The notes beneath the pieces were generated by a model. The model did not search any database, had not been told where the DNA came from, and was given only the letters and a program-made list of their open reading frames with translations. Shown piece after piece: positions 8,821 to 17,681 of a stretch of DNA of 64,000 bases. Source of the DNA: Paenalicyclobacillus mengziensis (GTDB taxonomy: Bacteria; Bacillota; Bacilli; Alicyclobacillales; Alicyclobacillaceae). Location of the stretch: assembly GCF_017298635.1 (NCBI RefSeq), contig NZ_CP071182.1, forward strand, positions 2,890,001 through 2,954,000, given 5' to 3'. The first letter of the stretch is position 1, and each line of letters opens with the position of its first letter. A program made the translations under genes and the position numbers.

Positions 8821-10303
8821 AGCACAAGTCGCCATGGTTATGAATCTGGACAAGTGTATCGGCTGCCACACGTGCAGTGTCACATGCAAACAAACTTGGA
8901 CGAACCGAAAAGGAATGGAGTACATCTGGTTTAACAATGTTGAAACCAGACCGGGGACGGGGTACCCCCAAGAGTGGGAAAATCAGGACCACTATCGTGG
9001 TGGCTGGAAGCTGAAAAATGGGAAACTGTCGCTGCGGGCAGGCGGGGTCCTCGCAAAGCTCGGACACATTTTCTACAACCCAGACTTGCCGCTTATCGAC
9101 GATTATTACGCCCCGTGGATCTACGATTACGAGGAACTCATAAAAAGTCCCAGAAAAAAGCATCAGCCGACCGCTCGACCGCGTTCGCTGATTGATGGGA
9201 AGTTTATCGATAGCCCAACGTGGGGGCCGAATTGGGACGATGATTTAGCCGGCGGCAAGGAGATTGCTCCGCGTGACCCAAATTTTCGACAGGTAGAAGA
9301 ACACGTTGCGTTTGAATACGAACAAGCGTTCATGATGTATCTGCCACGTATTTGCGAACATTGTTTAAATCCGTCTTGCGTTGCTTCTTGCCCTTCTGGG
9401 GCGATGTATAAGCGTGAAGAAGACGGGATTGTACTTGTCGATCAAGAGGCATGTCGTGGATGGAGATTCTGTGTTTCTGGATGCCCATATAAAAAAGTGT
9501 ACTTCAACTGGATGACGCACAAGGCAGAGAAATGCCATTTTTGCTACCCGCGGATCGAGGCCGGGCTGGCAACGATTTGTTCAGAAACTTGTGTCGGCAG
9601 ACTGCGATATCTGGGACCCATCCTTTATGACGCAGACAAGGTCAAGGAAGCCGCATCTGTTCAGGAAGTAAAGGACCTTTATCCATCGCAACTCTCCGTA
9701 TTCCTCGATCCTTCCGATCCTGAGGTGATTTCTGAAGCCAAGAAGGCCGGAATATCAGATGCTTGGTTGGAATACGCGCGTCGCTCTCCTGTGTACAAAA
9801 TGGCGGTCGAGTGGAAGGTTGCATTGCCCATCCACCCGGAATTCCGAACACTGCCGATGGTATGGTACGTTCCACCTCTCAGTCCAATGATGAACCATCT
9901 GACCAATGAGATGAATTTGAATTCCGAAGGCTACGTGACTGCAGTCGATGAAATGCGGATTCCAATGGAGTACTTGGCTTCGATTCTGGCAGCTGGCGAC
10001 GTTGATGTAATTCGGAACGTGCTTTTGAAACTCGTGGCGGTTCGGGTACATATGCGCGCAAAGAATGTTGGTGACTTAGACAGCGCAGCACTGATTCGAC
10101 AAACGGGTTTGACGGAGAGCCAGGTTGAAGAAATGGCTCGCTTATTCGCGGTTGCAAAATACAATGAGCGGTTTGTCATCCCAACGGCGCAGCGTGATAT
10201 GCATTCTAATCTGGTGTATCAGCAGGGAGCTTGCAGTATTGAAGAAATTGCCCCTCCGGAAGGAATATTACCGCAATCTGTTGATTCGACCTATTACGGG
10301 TAA
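8810..10303 (+). CDS. narH: Respiratory nitrate reductase beta subunit, copy 1
   Basis: Iron-sulfur electron-transfer subunit between NarI and NarG. The first ferredoxin-like cluster motif CIGCHTCSVTC starts at residue 16. Later come CEHCLNPSCVASCP, CRGWRFCVSGCP and CHFC...CSETC, giving the full set of cysteines for three 4Fe-4S clusters and one 3Fe-4S cluster, with tryptophan in the third motif as in other NarH. The start is TTG 8810 within the narG 3' end. It is supported by the purine-rich AAAGAGG upstream and by the identical arrangement in copy 2. Its 497 residues are typical. Confidence 0.97.
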   Translation: MRVKAQVAMVMNLDKCIGCHTCSVTCKQTWTNRKGMEYIWFNNVETRPGTGYPQEWENQDHYRGGWKLKNGKLSLRAGGVLAKLGHIFYNPDLPLIDDYYAPWIYDYEELIKSPRKKHQPTARPRSLIDGKFIDSPTWGPNWDDDLAGGKEIAPRDPNFRQVEEHVAFEYEQAFMMYLPRICEHCLNPSCVASCPSGAMYKREEDGIVLVDQEACRGWRFCVSGCPYKKVYFNWMTHKAEKCHFCYPRIEAGLATICSETCVGRLRYLGPILYDADKVKEAASVQEVKDLYPSQLSVFLDPSDPEVISEAKKAGISDAWLEYARRSPVYKMAVEWKVALPIHPEFRTLPMVWYVPPLSPMMNHLTNEMNLNSEGYVTAVDEMRIPMEYLASILAAGDVDVIRNVLLKLVAVRVHMRAKNVGDLDSAALIRQTGLTESQVEEMARLFAVAKYNERFVIPTAQRDMHSNLVYQQGACSIEEIAPPEGILPQSVDSTYYG

Positions 10304-10320
10304 AGGGGAAGACACAGTCT

Positions 10321-10923
10321 ATGTTGGATGAACCGAAGCAAGTGATTTACAAGCTGCTTTCGTTTTTACTGGGATATCCGGAAGGACAGGACTTTTGGGG
10401 CAGTATGGCGGACGTAGAGATATGTGTTGATGATCTTCCGGACTCGGCGGAAAAAAGTTGGCTAAAAAAAACACTTGAATCGTGGAGTATCTGTGAGTCG
10501 GCCGACATCCGGCGAGAATACATTCAAAACTTCGATTTTCGGGAGAGCACTTGCCTGTATCTGACTGCTCATGAATACGGGGACAGCCGGGAACGGGGCG
10601 TGGCTTTGATAGCGCTTCATCAGATGTTTCGTATGGCAGGGTACGAGGCGCAGGCGGACGAGCTACCCGATTATCTTCCATGGCTGTTTGAATTTCTTGC
10701 CGTAAAGCCTCCTGAGATGTTGGTTGGGGAACTGGAAGGTCGTCTTGCGCGGGTCTGCCATCGAATTCTGGACAACCTCAGTGAGACTTCATTGTACAAT
10801 CCACTCATTTGTGCGGCTCTGGCAACGTTGCCGCAAGTGAACTATGAGGGAGAGACTACGGCTTTTCCAAAACGTCAGAAGGCCGATTTACATCAGTTGC
10901 CGTTTCCAGTGGATTTTCAATGA
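10321..10923 (+). CDS. narJ: Nitrate reductase assembly chaperone, copy 1
   Basis: NarJ/DmsD-type all-helical cytoplasmic chaperone that helps insert the molybdenum cofactor into NarG before membrane attachment. The 200 residues include the family-like stretch FDFRESTCLYLTAHEYGDSR and the DELPDYLPWLFEFLA motif. It lies 17 bases after narH with an AAGGGGAAG ribosome site, and narI follows after a 44-base gap. Its relative at 19215 has a long N-terminal extension that this copy lacks. Confidence 0.93.
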   Translation: MLDEPKQVIYKLLSFLLGYPEGQDFWGSMADVEICVDDLPDSAEKSWLKKTLESWSICESADIRREYIQNFDFRESTCLYLTAHEYGDSRERGVALIALHQMFRMAGYEAQADELPDYLPWLFEFLAVKPPEMLVGELEGRLARVCHRILDNLSETSLYNPLICAALATLPQVNYEGETTAFPKRQKADLHQLPFPVDFQ

Positions 10924-10967
10924 TTTGCAATCAGTTTTCTATGAAATAGGGCTGGAGGGTGGAGACC

Positions 10968-11681
10968 GTGGCACAATTTTGGTGGGTTGTTTACCCGTAT
11001 TTGTGTCTGATGATGATGATTGTTGGCACGCTGTATCGTTTCAATCACAATACGCTCGGGTGGGGCTCGCAATCAAGCGAAGTACTCGAAAAGAGAATGC
11101 TTCGAGTCGGCAGTCAGTTGTTTCACTGGGGAATTATCTTTGTACTCATTGGGCACGTGATGGGGATTTTGATTCCGTTATGGGTCTATAACGCGTTAGG
11201 GATAACACCTGAGTTTTATCATTTTAATGCCATTTTGTTTGGGGGTATCGTGGGCGTAATTGCACTTATCGGAAATATCATTCTCATCGTTCGACGAATT
11301 GCGAGCTCACGTGTTCGAGCGAACGCCCATGTCGCTGATTATGTAACACTCATTACTCTATTCCTCGTCATTGCTACGGGCATTTCCATCACGCTGATTT
11401 ACGACGAATTCGTCAACCGTTACGAATATCGTGCAACTGTTGGACCGTGGTTCCGTCAATTATTTATGTTGCATCCAGACGCATCACTCATGACACAAGT
11501 TCCGCTTATCTTTCAAATTCACATTATTTTGTCGTTCTTTCTGTTTGCCATCTCGTCGTTTACACGTTTGGTTCATGTTTGGAGCTATCCCTTTCGCTAT
11601 ATAGGGAGAGCGCCCATTCAATACCGTTCCAGGATCCGTTATCGCCGTAATCCCGAATCGTCAAAAGAGGGGACTGAATGA
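10968..11681 (+). CDS. narI: Respiratory nitrate reductase gamma subunit, copy 1
   Basis: Membrane cytochrome b subunit that oxidises menaquinol and passes electrons to NarH. Five hydrophobic segments are visible. Candidate heme-ligand histidines are in LFHWGIIFVLIGHVMG and in QIHIILSF...RLVHVW. GTG 10968 is chosen because GGAGG lies 9 bases upstream and MAQFWWVVYPY aligns with MSQFLWVVFPY of copy 2. An in-frame GTG at 10959 lies too close to that site. It closes module 1. Confidence 0.95.
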   Translation: MAQFWWVVYPYLCLMMMIVGTLYRFNHNTLGWGSQSSEVLEKRMLRVGSQLFHWGIIFVLIGHVMGILIPLWVYNALGITPEFYHFNAILFGGIVGVIALIGNIILIVRRIASSRVRANAHVADYVTLITLFLVIATGISITLIYDEFVNRYEYRATVGPWFRQLFMLHPDASLMTQVPLIFQIHIILSFFLFAISSFTRLVHVWSYPFRYIGRAPIQYRSRIRYRRNPESSKEGTE

Positions 11682-11772
11682 CATGTCGGTATGTCGACTC
11701 GTATCGTGTGCTAGGGAATGACGGACTAAGTGTCAGAGTGACTGCGTGGGCCGACAAAGGGGAGCGGGTAAG

Positions 11773-12801
11773 GTGGAAGGGCAGACGTCGCTTCGTTTGA
11801 GCACATTGTATCCAGGATATTTTGCGGTTGTGATGGCCACAGGTATTTTGTCAGTGGTATCTGATTACGTAGAGTGGTTATTGCTATCCAAGGCACTGTT
11901 CGTAGTCTCCATTGTGCTATACGTCTTTTTACTCGTTTTGTATGGAATGCGTATCGTTGGATTTTCGCACGCGGTGAGGGCGGATATGTTCGATCCGCTT
12001 CGGGTGTTCGGATATTTTACCTTCGTCGCCGCCACGGACATCCTAGCAACGAGGCTCGGACTCTCCAAATTTGTATGGCTGGTGATTGTCCTCGGGGTTA
12101 TCGCGTTCATAGCATGGTGCGGACTGTTATACTTTATTTTTGCCATGTTGCTGTTCGAGAATGACAAGCCCGTTGAGCATTCTGTAAACGGTTCCTGGCT
12201 CATTACGACCGTTGCCACGCAGTCGTTGTCCATTGTATGTGCCATCATCGCGACGCACCTCTCGATTTTAACGGAGCCGCTACTCTTTGCGGCATATGTG
12301 TTCTGGTCATTTGGCATTCTGCTGTATCTAATTTTTATCGTCCTGATTGTATACCGCTTCTTTTTCCGACCGGTACATCGCGAGGATCTCACACCTCCAT
12401 ACTGGATTAATATGGGGGCCATGGCCATCACAGCTGTTGCTGGCGCCCGTCTCGCCCAACCTGGAACCACGACCCATTTTCTCACCGCAGTGCACCCCTT
12501 TGTTGTCGCTTTTACGGTGACGATGTGGGCATGGGGTACATGGTGGATCCCGCTCCTCGTGATCATGGGTTTATGGAAGTATCACGCGCTCAAAGACTTC
12601 CGCACCTATGACCCTAGTCTATGGAGCATCATCTTCCCACTCGGGATGTATGCAACGTCATTGGATTTAATGAGTTCAATCCCAGGACTCCACTTTTTGA
12701 TTCATGCGGTCAAGAGTTTTGTTGTTATCGCCTTAGGTGGGTGGTGTCTGGTGAGCTTGGCATGGGCGGTATCTGATTTACGAAAGGTGAAGTTTTTTTG
12801 A
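11773..12801 (+). CDS. TDT/SLAC1-TehA family membrane transporter, copy 2
   Basis: Paralogue of the gene at 2589, with matching segments LYPGYFAVVMATGILS, VFGYFTFVAATDILAT, NGSWLITTVATQSLS and PPYWINMGAMAITAVAGAR. About ten membrane segments are seen. It starts module 2, 91 bases after narI1, so read-through from module 1 is possible. GTG 11773 is preferred because AGGGGAG is 8 bases upstream. A GTG at 11746 would add 9 residues and has no ribosome site. As with copy 1, anion (nitrate/nitrite) passage is inferred from SLAC1 kinship and operon context. Dicarboxylate export is the main alternative. Confidence 0.85.
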   Translation: MEGQTSLRLSTLYPGYFAVVMATGILSVVSDYVEWLLLSKALFVVSIVLYVFLLVLYGMRIVGFSHAVRADMFDPLRVFGYFTFVAATDILATRLGLSKFVWLVIVLGVIAFIAWCGLLYFIFAMLLFENDKPVEHSVNGSWLITTVATQSLSIVCAIIATHLSILTEPLLFAAYVFWSFGILLYLIFIVLIVYRFFFRPVHREDLTPPYWINMGAMAITAVAGARLAQPGTTTHFLTAVHPFVVAFTVTMWAWGTWWIPLLVIMGLWKYHALKDFRTYDPSLWSIIFPLGMYATSLDLMSSIPGLHFLIHAVKSFVVIALGGWCLVSLAWAVSDLRKVKFF

Positions 12802-13032
12802 AACGAGATCTGGACTGACGAAGCGGTAGATGTTAACAGGACTCCTCTGCCTGCTTCCCAAACCCCATATTCACGCCAATATCCCAACCCTTAAAGTTTT
12901 CATGAGACATTCCCGAACGTGCGAGTTCGCTCTGATACTAGTGCATTCGGACTACTTTCTATCGATGATTTATGGTCTGCATAGCACTGTGGCCACTAGT
13001 CCGCGTTGGTCTTTAAGCCCTGAAGGTATATG

Positions 13033-13062
13033 TTGTATTCTGTTCATATCGCAATACGATAT
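13033..13062 (+). promoter_or_regulatory. Candidate promoter with overlapping palindrome before HHE2
   Basis: TTGTAT and TACGAT are separated by 16 bases, fitting a sigma-A promoter. A palindrome ATATCG-CAATA-CGATAT (13046-13062) covers the -10 box, so a repressor bound there would block RNA polymerase. It lies about 40 bases before the HHE2 start. The motif faintly resembles the tandem repeats ahead of HHE1 (ATATC...TACG.AT). The rest of the 12802-13100 gap shows no gene. Confidence 0.45.
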
Positions 13063-13100
13063 ATCCGGATCTGGTCAAAGCTGACATGAGGAGGAGACTG

Positions 13101-13544
13101 ATGTCTGGACCAGCACTTCATCAACGACACGCACACAGTGCAATTCACGAAGCAGCTTATGGCGAAGCAGAAGAACTGACCAACTTGCTGCAGGATTTGC
13201 TTTTACAGCAAGACCACCAAAAGGCAGTGCAGATTGTATCACTCTTAATTGAACATTGGATGACTCGCACCCTTCGCCACGCAGAGGAAGAAGAAGTAGG
13301 CCTTTATGAGGAGATTTTAGCCAAGGACAAGGAAGTCATGCCGCTCATTGTCTCGTTAAAGCGCGATCATCAGTTGTTACGCATAGCTTTGGACGATGTC
13401 AAGGGTATGCTCAGTAGGATTGATGAGACTGCTATCAACGCGAATCAGACGGAAGTTTTGTTGAGCATACTCGACAGGTTTAAATTATTGCTTTGGCTCA
13501 ATCAGGTTCACAGTCGCACAGAAGAACAAGCCCTACTGAGTTAA
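13101..13544 (+). CDS. Hemerythrin-like HHE domain protein, copy 2
   Basis: Paralogue of the protein at 3974, 147 residues. HHE-type metal-ligand residues are kept: HSAIHEAA, IEHWMTRTLRHAEEEEVGLYEEI, RDHQLLRIA and VHSRTEEQ. The start is ATG 13101, because the sequence just before it (GAGGAGGAGA) is the ribosome site rather than coding. It is first in the second HHE-DUF-nar block, 35 bases ahead of the DUF4351-like gene. A di-iron O2 or NO role is inferred only. Confidence 0.82.
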   Translation: MSGPALHQRHAHSAIHEAAYGEAEELTNLLQDLLLQQDHQKAVQIVSLLIEHWMTRTLRHAEEEEVGLYEEILAKDKEVMPLIVSLKRDHQLLRIALDDVKGMLSRIDETAINANQTEVLLSILDRFKLLLWLNQVHSRTEEQALLS

Positions 13545-13579
13545 TACCGTAGATATGCTGACGAGGGAGGAGGATTTGC

Positions 13580-13870
13580 ATGAGTGACATGCATTCGCCA
13601 AATGACAGTGAGTTTTTGCAACGCCTCAAACAAGAGGCAGTAGAAACAGATAGAGAGGACTTGCTCGCAATTCTAACGCTGCGCTTTGGGGGCGTTCCTG
13701 AAAATATTCAAGGCATCGTTGAATCCCTTACGAATGCTGAAAAACTTGAACGATTGGTGCTCGTAGCGGCAAATGTACCAACATTGAACAAGTTTGTCGA
13801 GGAGCTTCACGAAGGTTCTGAAGCGTTTCGATTAGTTGGTGAAGGTTTTAACCCACTCGCAGAGCAATGA
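13580..13870 (+). CDS. DUF4351-like small helical protein, copy 2
   Basis: 96-residue paralogue of the protein at 4831, sharing DLLAILTLRFGGVP, LERLVLVAANVP and a C-terminal VGEGFNPL. It has a GGGAGGAGG ribosome site. It sits between the HHE gene and narG, the same order as in module 1 except that the small unknown gene is missing from between HHE and DUF here. Function is unknown. Confidence 0.75.
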   Translation: MSDMHSPNDSEFLQRLKQEAVETDREDLLAILTLRFGGVPENIQGIVESLTNAEKLERLVLVAANVPTLNKFVEELHEGSEAFRLVGEGFNPLAEQ

Positions 13871-13970
13871 TGACAACCCATACCGACCGACTCCAATTGC
13901 TCTTTAAGAGTGATACAACCGTCCAGGTTTAGTTGCGTAACACTCGAGAGACCAGAGAGGTGGCAGTCCA

Positions 13971-16900
13971 TTGGCACAACAGAAAAAGACACTCGCACGT
14001 GCGTTCAGCCATCTAAAGCGCGGCGAACGTATCAATCAGAACTGGACAGAGCAGAGCCCGCGACCGCGGGATTGGGAAGATACGTACCGTGCCCGCTGGC
14101 AGCATGACAAGGTTGTGCGCTCAACGCACGGGGTGAATTGCACCGGATCGTGCAGTTGGAAAATCCACGTTAAGGACGGAATCGTCGCATTTGAAACGCA
14201 GCAGACAGACTATCCGTCGACAGGTCCGGATACCCCCGACTACGAGCCACGGGGCTGCCCGAGGGGAGCCAGTTTTTCGTGGTATGAATACAGCCCCCTT
14301 CGCGTCAAATACCCGTACATCAGGCAGGAACTCCTGCATTTGTGGCGTGAAGAGAAAGGCCGTGCGGGTAACGCGATTGATGCCTGGAAGCAGATTGTTG
14401 AAGATCCTGCAAAAGCGAAGTTGTATAAGGAGGCCCGCGGTAAAGGTGGACTCGTCCGCAGCACCTGGGAAGAGGTCAGCGAGCTGATTGGCGCCTCCAT
14501 GATTTACACCATCAAGGAATATGGACCAGATCGCGTCACCGGGTTTAGTCCGATTCCTGCGATGTCGCAGGTGAGCTACGCAGCGGGATCGCGATTCTTA
14601 TCGATGATTGGCGGCACCATTGTCAGTTTCTACGACTGGTATGCCGACCTGCCACCTGCATCACCACAGATCTGGGGCGAGCAGACAGACGTTCCGGAGA
14701 GCGCGGACTGGTACAATGCTTCGTATTTTATTATCTGGGGCACCAACCTTCCGATGACCCGGACTCCGGACGCCCACTTTATGGTGGAAGCCCGGTACAA
14801 CGGCACAAAGGTCGTCGGCGTCAGTCCGGACTACGCGGAGTACGTCAAGTTTGCAGACCTGTGGCTGCCTGCCAAGGCGGGAACAGACGCTGCGCTCGCG
14901 ATGGCGATGACGCATGTGATTCTACAGGAGTTTTACGTCGACAATCCTACCCCGTACTTCCTTGAGTACGCAAAGAATTATACAGACCTGCCGTTTTTGG
15001 TGACGCTGCGGTCAACCACAGACGAAGAGGGTAGCGAAACATACGTATCCGACCGGTTTTTGCACGCTTCCGATCTCGCTTTTGACACCACTTATGGCGA
15101 TTGGAAGACGGTCATTTGGGACGAGGCCCAAGATGTGCCGGCAGTTCCAAACGGCAGTCTGGGTTATCGGTGGGACAAATCGAAGAAATGGAACCTTCGC
15201 ATGGAGGACGAGAACGGGCAGGGACTAAAGCCGACGCTCAGTTTTCTAGAGACCTCCGATGATGTGAAGATGGTCGGTTTTCCGGTTTTCGACGAGCGGG
15301 AGACGAGTGTGGTCCGCCGCGGTGTACCAGTAAAAGCACTCCACAGTGCAAGTGGCGAGACGATGTATGTCACAACCGTCCTCGACCTGATGATGGCACA
15401 CCACGGTGTGCGCCGAGGATTGCCTGGTGCTTATCCGGTCGACTACAACGACAATGTTCCGTACACCCCGGCCTGGCAAGAAGCCGTGACTGGTGTCGAC
15501 AAGGCCCTTGCGATTCGCGTGGCTCGTGAGTTTGCAGATAATGCGGCGAAGACCCAGGGTCGGTCGATGATTGCCCTTGGCGCTGGGACGAACCACTGGT
15601 ACCACAGTGACCTGATTTACCGCGCCATCATTAACCTCGTCTTACTCACGGGCTGCCAAGGTGTGAATGGAGGCGGTTGGGCGCACTACGTTGGTCAGGA
15701 AAAGGTTCGGCCGCTTGAAGGCTGGACAACCGTCGCGTTCGGTCTCGACTGGATGCGTCCGGCACGGCAGATGAATGGGACGTCATTTTTCTACTTTGCC
15801 ACCGATCAATTCCGGTATGAAGAGAAGGATGTCGCCACAAAGGCGTCACCTCTGGCTGGGAAGTTTCGCGATATGCATCCGGCCGATGTCAATACCTTGG
15901 CTGCGCGCCTTGGCTGGTTGCCATCGTTCCCACAGATGACCGAGAACTCGCTCGAGGTGATTCAACAGGCCCGCGCTGCTGGAGCACAGACCCCAGAGGA
16001 AGTTTCGGCGTGGGTTGCAAATGAGCTGAAGAATGGACGCTTGAACTTTGCGATTGACCATCCGGATAACCCGAAGAACTTCCCGCGCGTGATGTTCGTG
16101 TGGCGGTCAAACCTGCTTGGGTCCTCAAGCAAGGGTCACGAATACTTCCTGCAAAACCTGCTCGGGGCAAGCGGTCATCCGCTGGCATCGGAAAACAAGG
16201 ACTATCAGCCGCAGTCGATGACCATCAGCGACGATGTGCCAAAGGGCAAGCTGGATCTTTTGATTGATATCGACTTCCGTATGACAGGTACAGGTATTTA
16301 TTCGGATATCGTCTTACCCGCGGCGACTTGGTACGAGAAATATGATCTGAGTTCAACCGACATGCATCCATACATCCACCCGTTTAACCCGGCGGTGTCG
16401 TGTCCGTGGGAAACCAAATCGGACTGGGCAACATTCCGGACACTCGCTGAAACGTTCAGCAAGATGGCAGAGGAACACCTGCCTGCACAAGAGGACCTCG
16501 TCATGGCACCGCTTGCTCATGATACGCCGGACGAGATTGCGCAAGTGAGTGGCCGCGTGCTGGATTGGAAAAACGGTGAAGTTGAGGCGATTCCGGGCAA
16601 AACGATGCCGAAGTTTATCGTCGTCAACCGCGACTACCCGAACGTTTACCACCAGATGGTCTCGCTGGGGCCGCTCGCGGCCAAGTCGATGAGTATCAAG
16701 GGCATGACGGTATCCACAGAGCAGGCCTACAAGGAATTAGCGCACCGCGTGGGGACCTACCCGAACAGTGCCAATGAGATGGTTCGCGGCAAGCCGAAGC
16801 TGCACGATGAACGACAGGTGGTCGAAGCGATTTTGACCCTGTCGGGTGCGTCGAATGGACATCGGGCCTACGAAGAATGGAGTGCCCTTGAGACTTCAAC

Positions 16901-17681
16901 GGGTCTTGAGTTAGCCGATCCGATTGCCGGCGAACGGCGCGGTGAGGTGATGACCTTGGCTGATATCACGGTGCAGCCGCGGTTGTCTCTTGCAACACCC
17001 GTATGGAGCGGACTTGAAGGTGAGGGACGGCGTTACTCACCGTTTACCTCGAATGTGGAATACAAGATTCCTTGGCGAACCCTGACGGGGAGACAACACT
17101 TCTACCTTGACCACGAGATGATGCTCGACTTTGGTGAGGGGTTGCCGCTCTATCGTCCGCCACTTGACGACTTGCCGTTTACGGATGCAGACAAAGAGGT
17201 CGCTGGGAACGGTGAGCAGACCTTGGTTGTTCGCTACCTGACGCCGCATCAAAAGTGGGGTATCCACTCGACATATGCAGATAACCCACGGATGCTGACC
17301 CTGTTCCGCGGCGGACAGACCGTTTGGATGAACGAAGAAGACGCAAAGGCGATAGGTATTCAGGATAACGATTGGGTCGAGATCTACAACCGTAACGGTG
17401 CCATCTCGGCCAGAGCCGTGCTGACCTACCGGTTGCCTCGCGGCATTGCGATGATGTATCACGCACAAGACCGAACGATTGGCGTCCCTGGCAGCAAAGT
17501 CACAGGTGACCGAGCTGGTACGCATAACAGTGTCACGCGCATTATTCCAAAGCCGACTCACATGATTGGCGGTTACGCGCAGCTGAGTTACGGATTTAAC
17601 TACTACGGTCCAACCGGACACCAACGGGATGTCGTGGCTGTGGTAAGGCCCATGAAGGAGGTTGATTGGCTTGAAGATTAA
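13971..17681 (+). CDS. narG: Respiratory nitrate reductase alpha subunit, copy 2
   Basis: Second full-length NarG, 1236 residues. The FS0 site HGVNCTGSC and RGCPRG, and the active-site stretch YDWYADLPPASPQIWGEQ, are intact, so both copies look functional. The start is TTG 13971 with AGAGGTGG about 8 bases upstream. By eye the gene uses many more C- and G-ending codons than copy 1, which suggests either higher expression or a separate history since duplication. A 100-base gap separates it from the DUF gene, compared with none in module 1. narH overlaps its end by 11 bases, as in copy 1. Confidence 0.97.
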   Translation: MAQQKKTLARAFSHLKRGERINQNWTEQSPRPRDWEDTYRARWQHDKVVRSTHGVNCTGSCSWKIHVKDGIVAFETQQTDYPSTGPDTPDYEPRGCPRGASFSWYEYSPLRVKYPYIRQELLHLWREEKGRAGNAIDAWKQIVEDPAKAKLYKEARGKGGLVRSTWEEVSELIGASMIYTIKEYGPDRVTGFSPIPAMSQVSYAAGSRFLSMIGGTIVSFYDWYADLPPASPQIWGEQTDVPESADWYNASYFIIWGTNLPMTRTPDAHFMVEARYNGTKVVGVSPDYAEYVKFADLWLPAKAGTDAALAMAMTHVILQEFYVDNPTPYFLEYAKNYTDLPFLVTLRSTTDEEGSETYVSDRFLHASDLAFDTTYGDWKTVIWDEAQDVPAVPNGSLGYRWDKSKKWNLRMEDENGQGLKPTLSFLETSDDVKMVGFPVFDERETSVVRRGVPVKALHSASGETMYVTTVLDLMMAHHGVRRGLPGAYPVDYNDNVPYTPAWQEAVTGVDKALAIRVAREFADNAAKTQGRSMIALGAGTNHWYHSDLIYRAIINLVLLTGCQGVNGGGWAHYVGQEKVRPLEGWTTVAFGLDWMRPARQMNGTSFFYFATDQFRYEEKDVATKASPLAGKFRDMHPADVNTLAARLGWLPSFPQMTENSLEVIQQARAAGAQTPEEVSAWVANELKNGRLNFAIDHPDNPKNFPRVMFVWRSNLLGSSSKGHEYFLQNLLGASGHPLASENKDYQPQSMTISDDVPKGKLDLLIDIDFRMTGTGIYSDIVLPAATWYEKYDLSSTDMHPYIHPFNPAVSCPWETKSDWATFRTLAETFSKMAEEHLPAQEDLVMAPLAHDTPDEIAQVSGRVLDWKNGEVEAIPGKTMPKFIVVNRDYPNVYHQMVSLGPLAAKSMSIKGMTVSTEQAYKELAHRVGTYPNSANEMVRGKPKLHDERQVVEAILTLSGASNGHRAYEEWSALETSTGLELADPIAGERRGEVMTLADITVQPRLSLATPVWSGLEGEGRRYSPFTSNVEYKIPWRTLTGRQHFYLDHEMMLDFGEGLPLYRPPLDDLPFTDADKEVAGNGEQTLVVRYLTPHQKWGIHSTYADNPRMLTLFRGGQTVWMNEEDAKAIGIQDNDWVEIYNRNGAISARAVLTYRLPRGIAMMYHAQDRTIGVPGSKVTGDRAGTHNSVTRIIPKPTHMIGGYAQLSYGFNYYGPTGHQRDVVAVVRPMKEVDWLED

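Noticed and set aside
5056..8937. Long minus-strand frames within narG1 and narH1 (up to about 215 codons)
   Set aside because: They lie wholly opposite conserved nar coding sequence, lack ribosome sites and family similarity; they are shadows. The same applies to the frames opposite narG2/narH2.
11865..12566. 233-codon minus-strand frame opposite the second TDT gene
   Set aside because: Thr/Ser/Asn-rich mirror of a membrane protein gene; no independent support.
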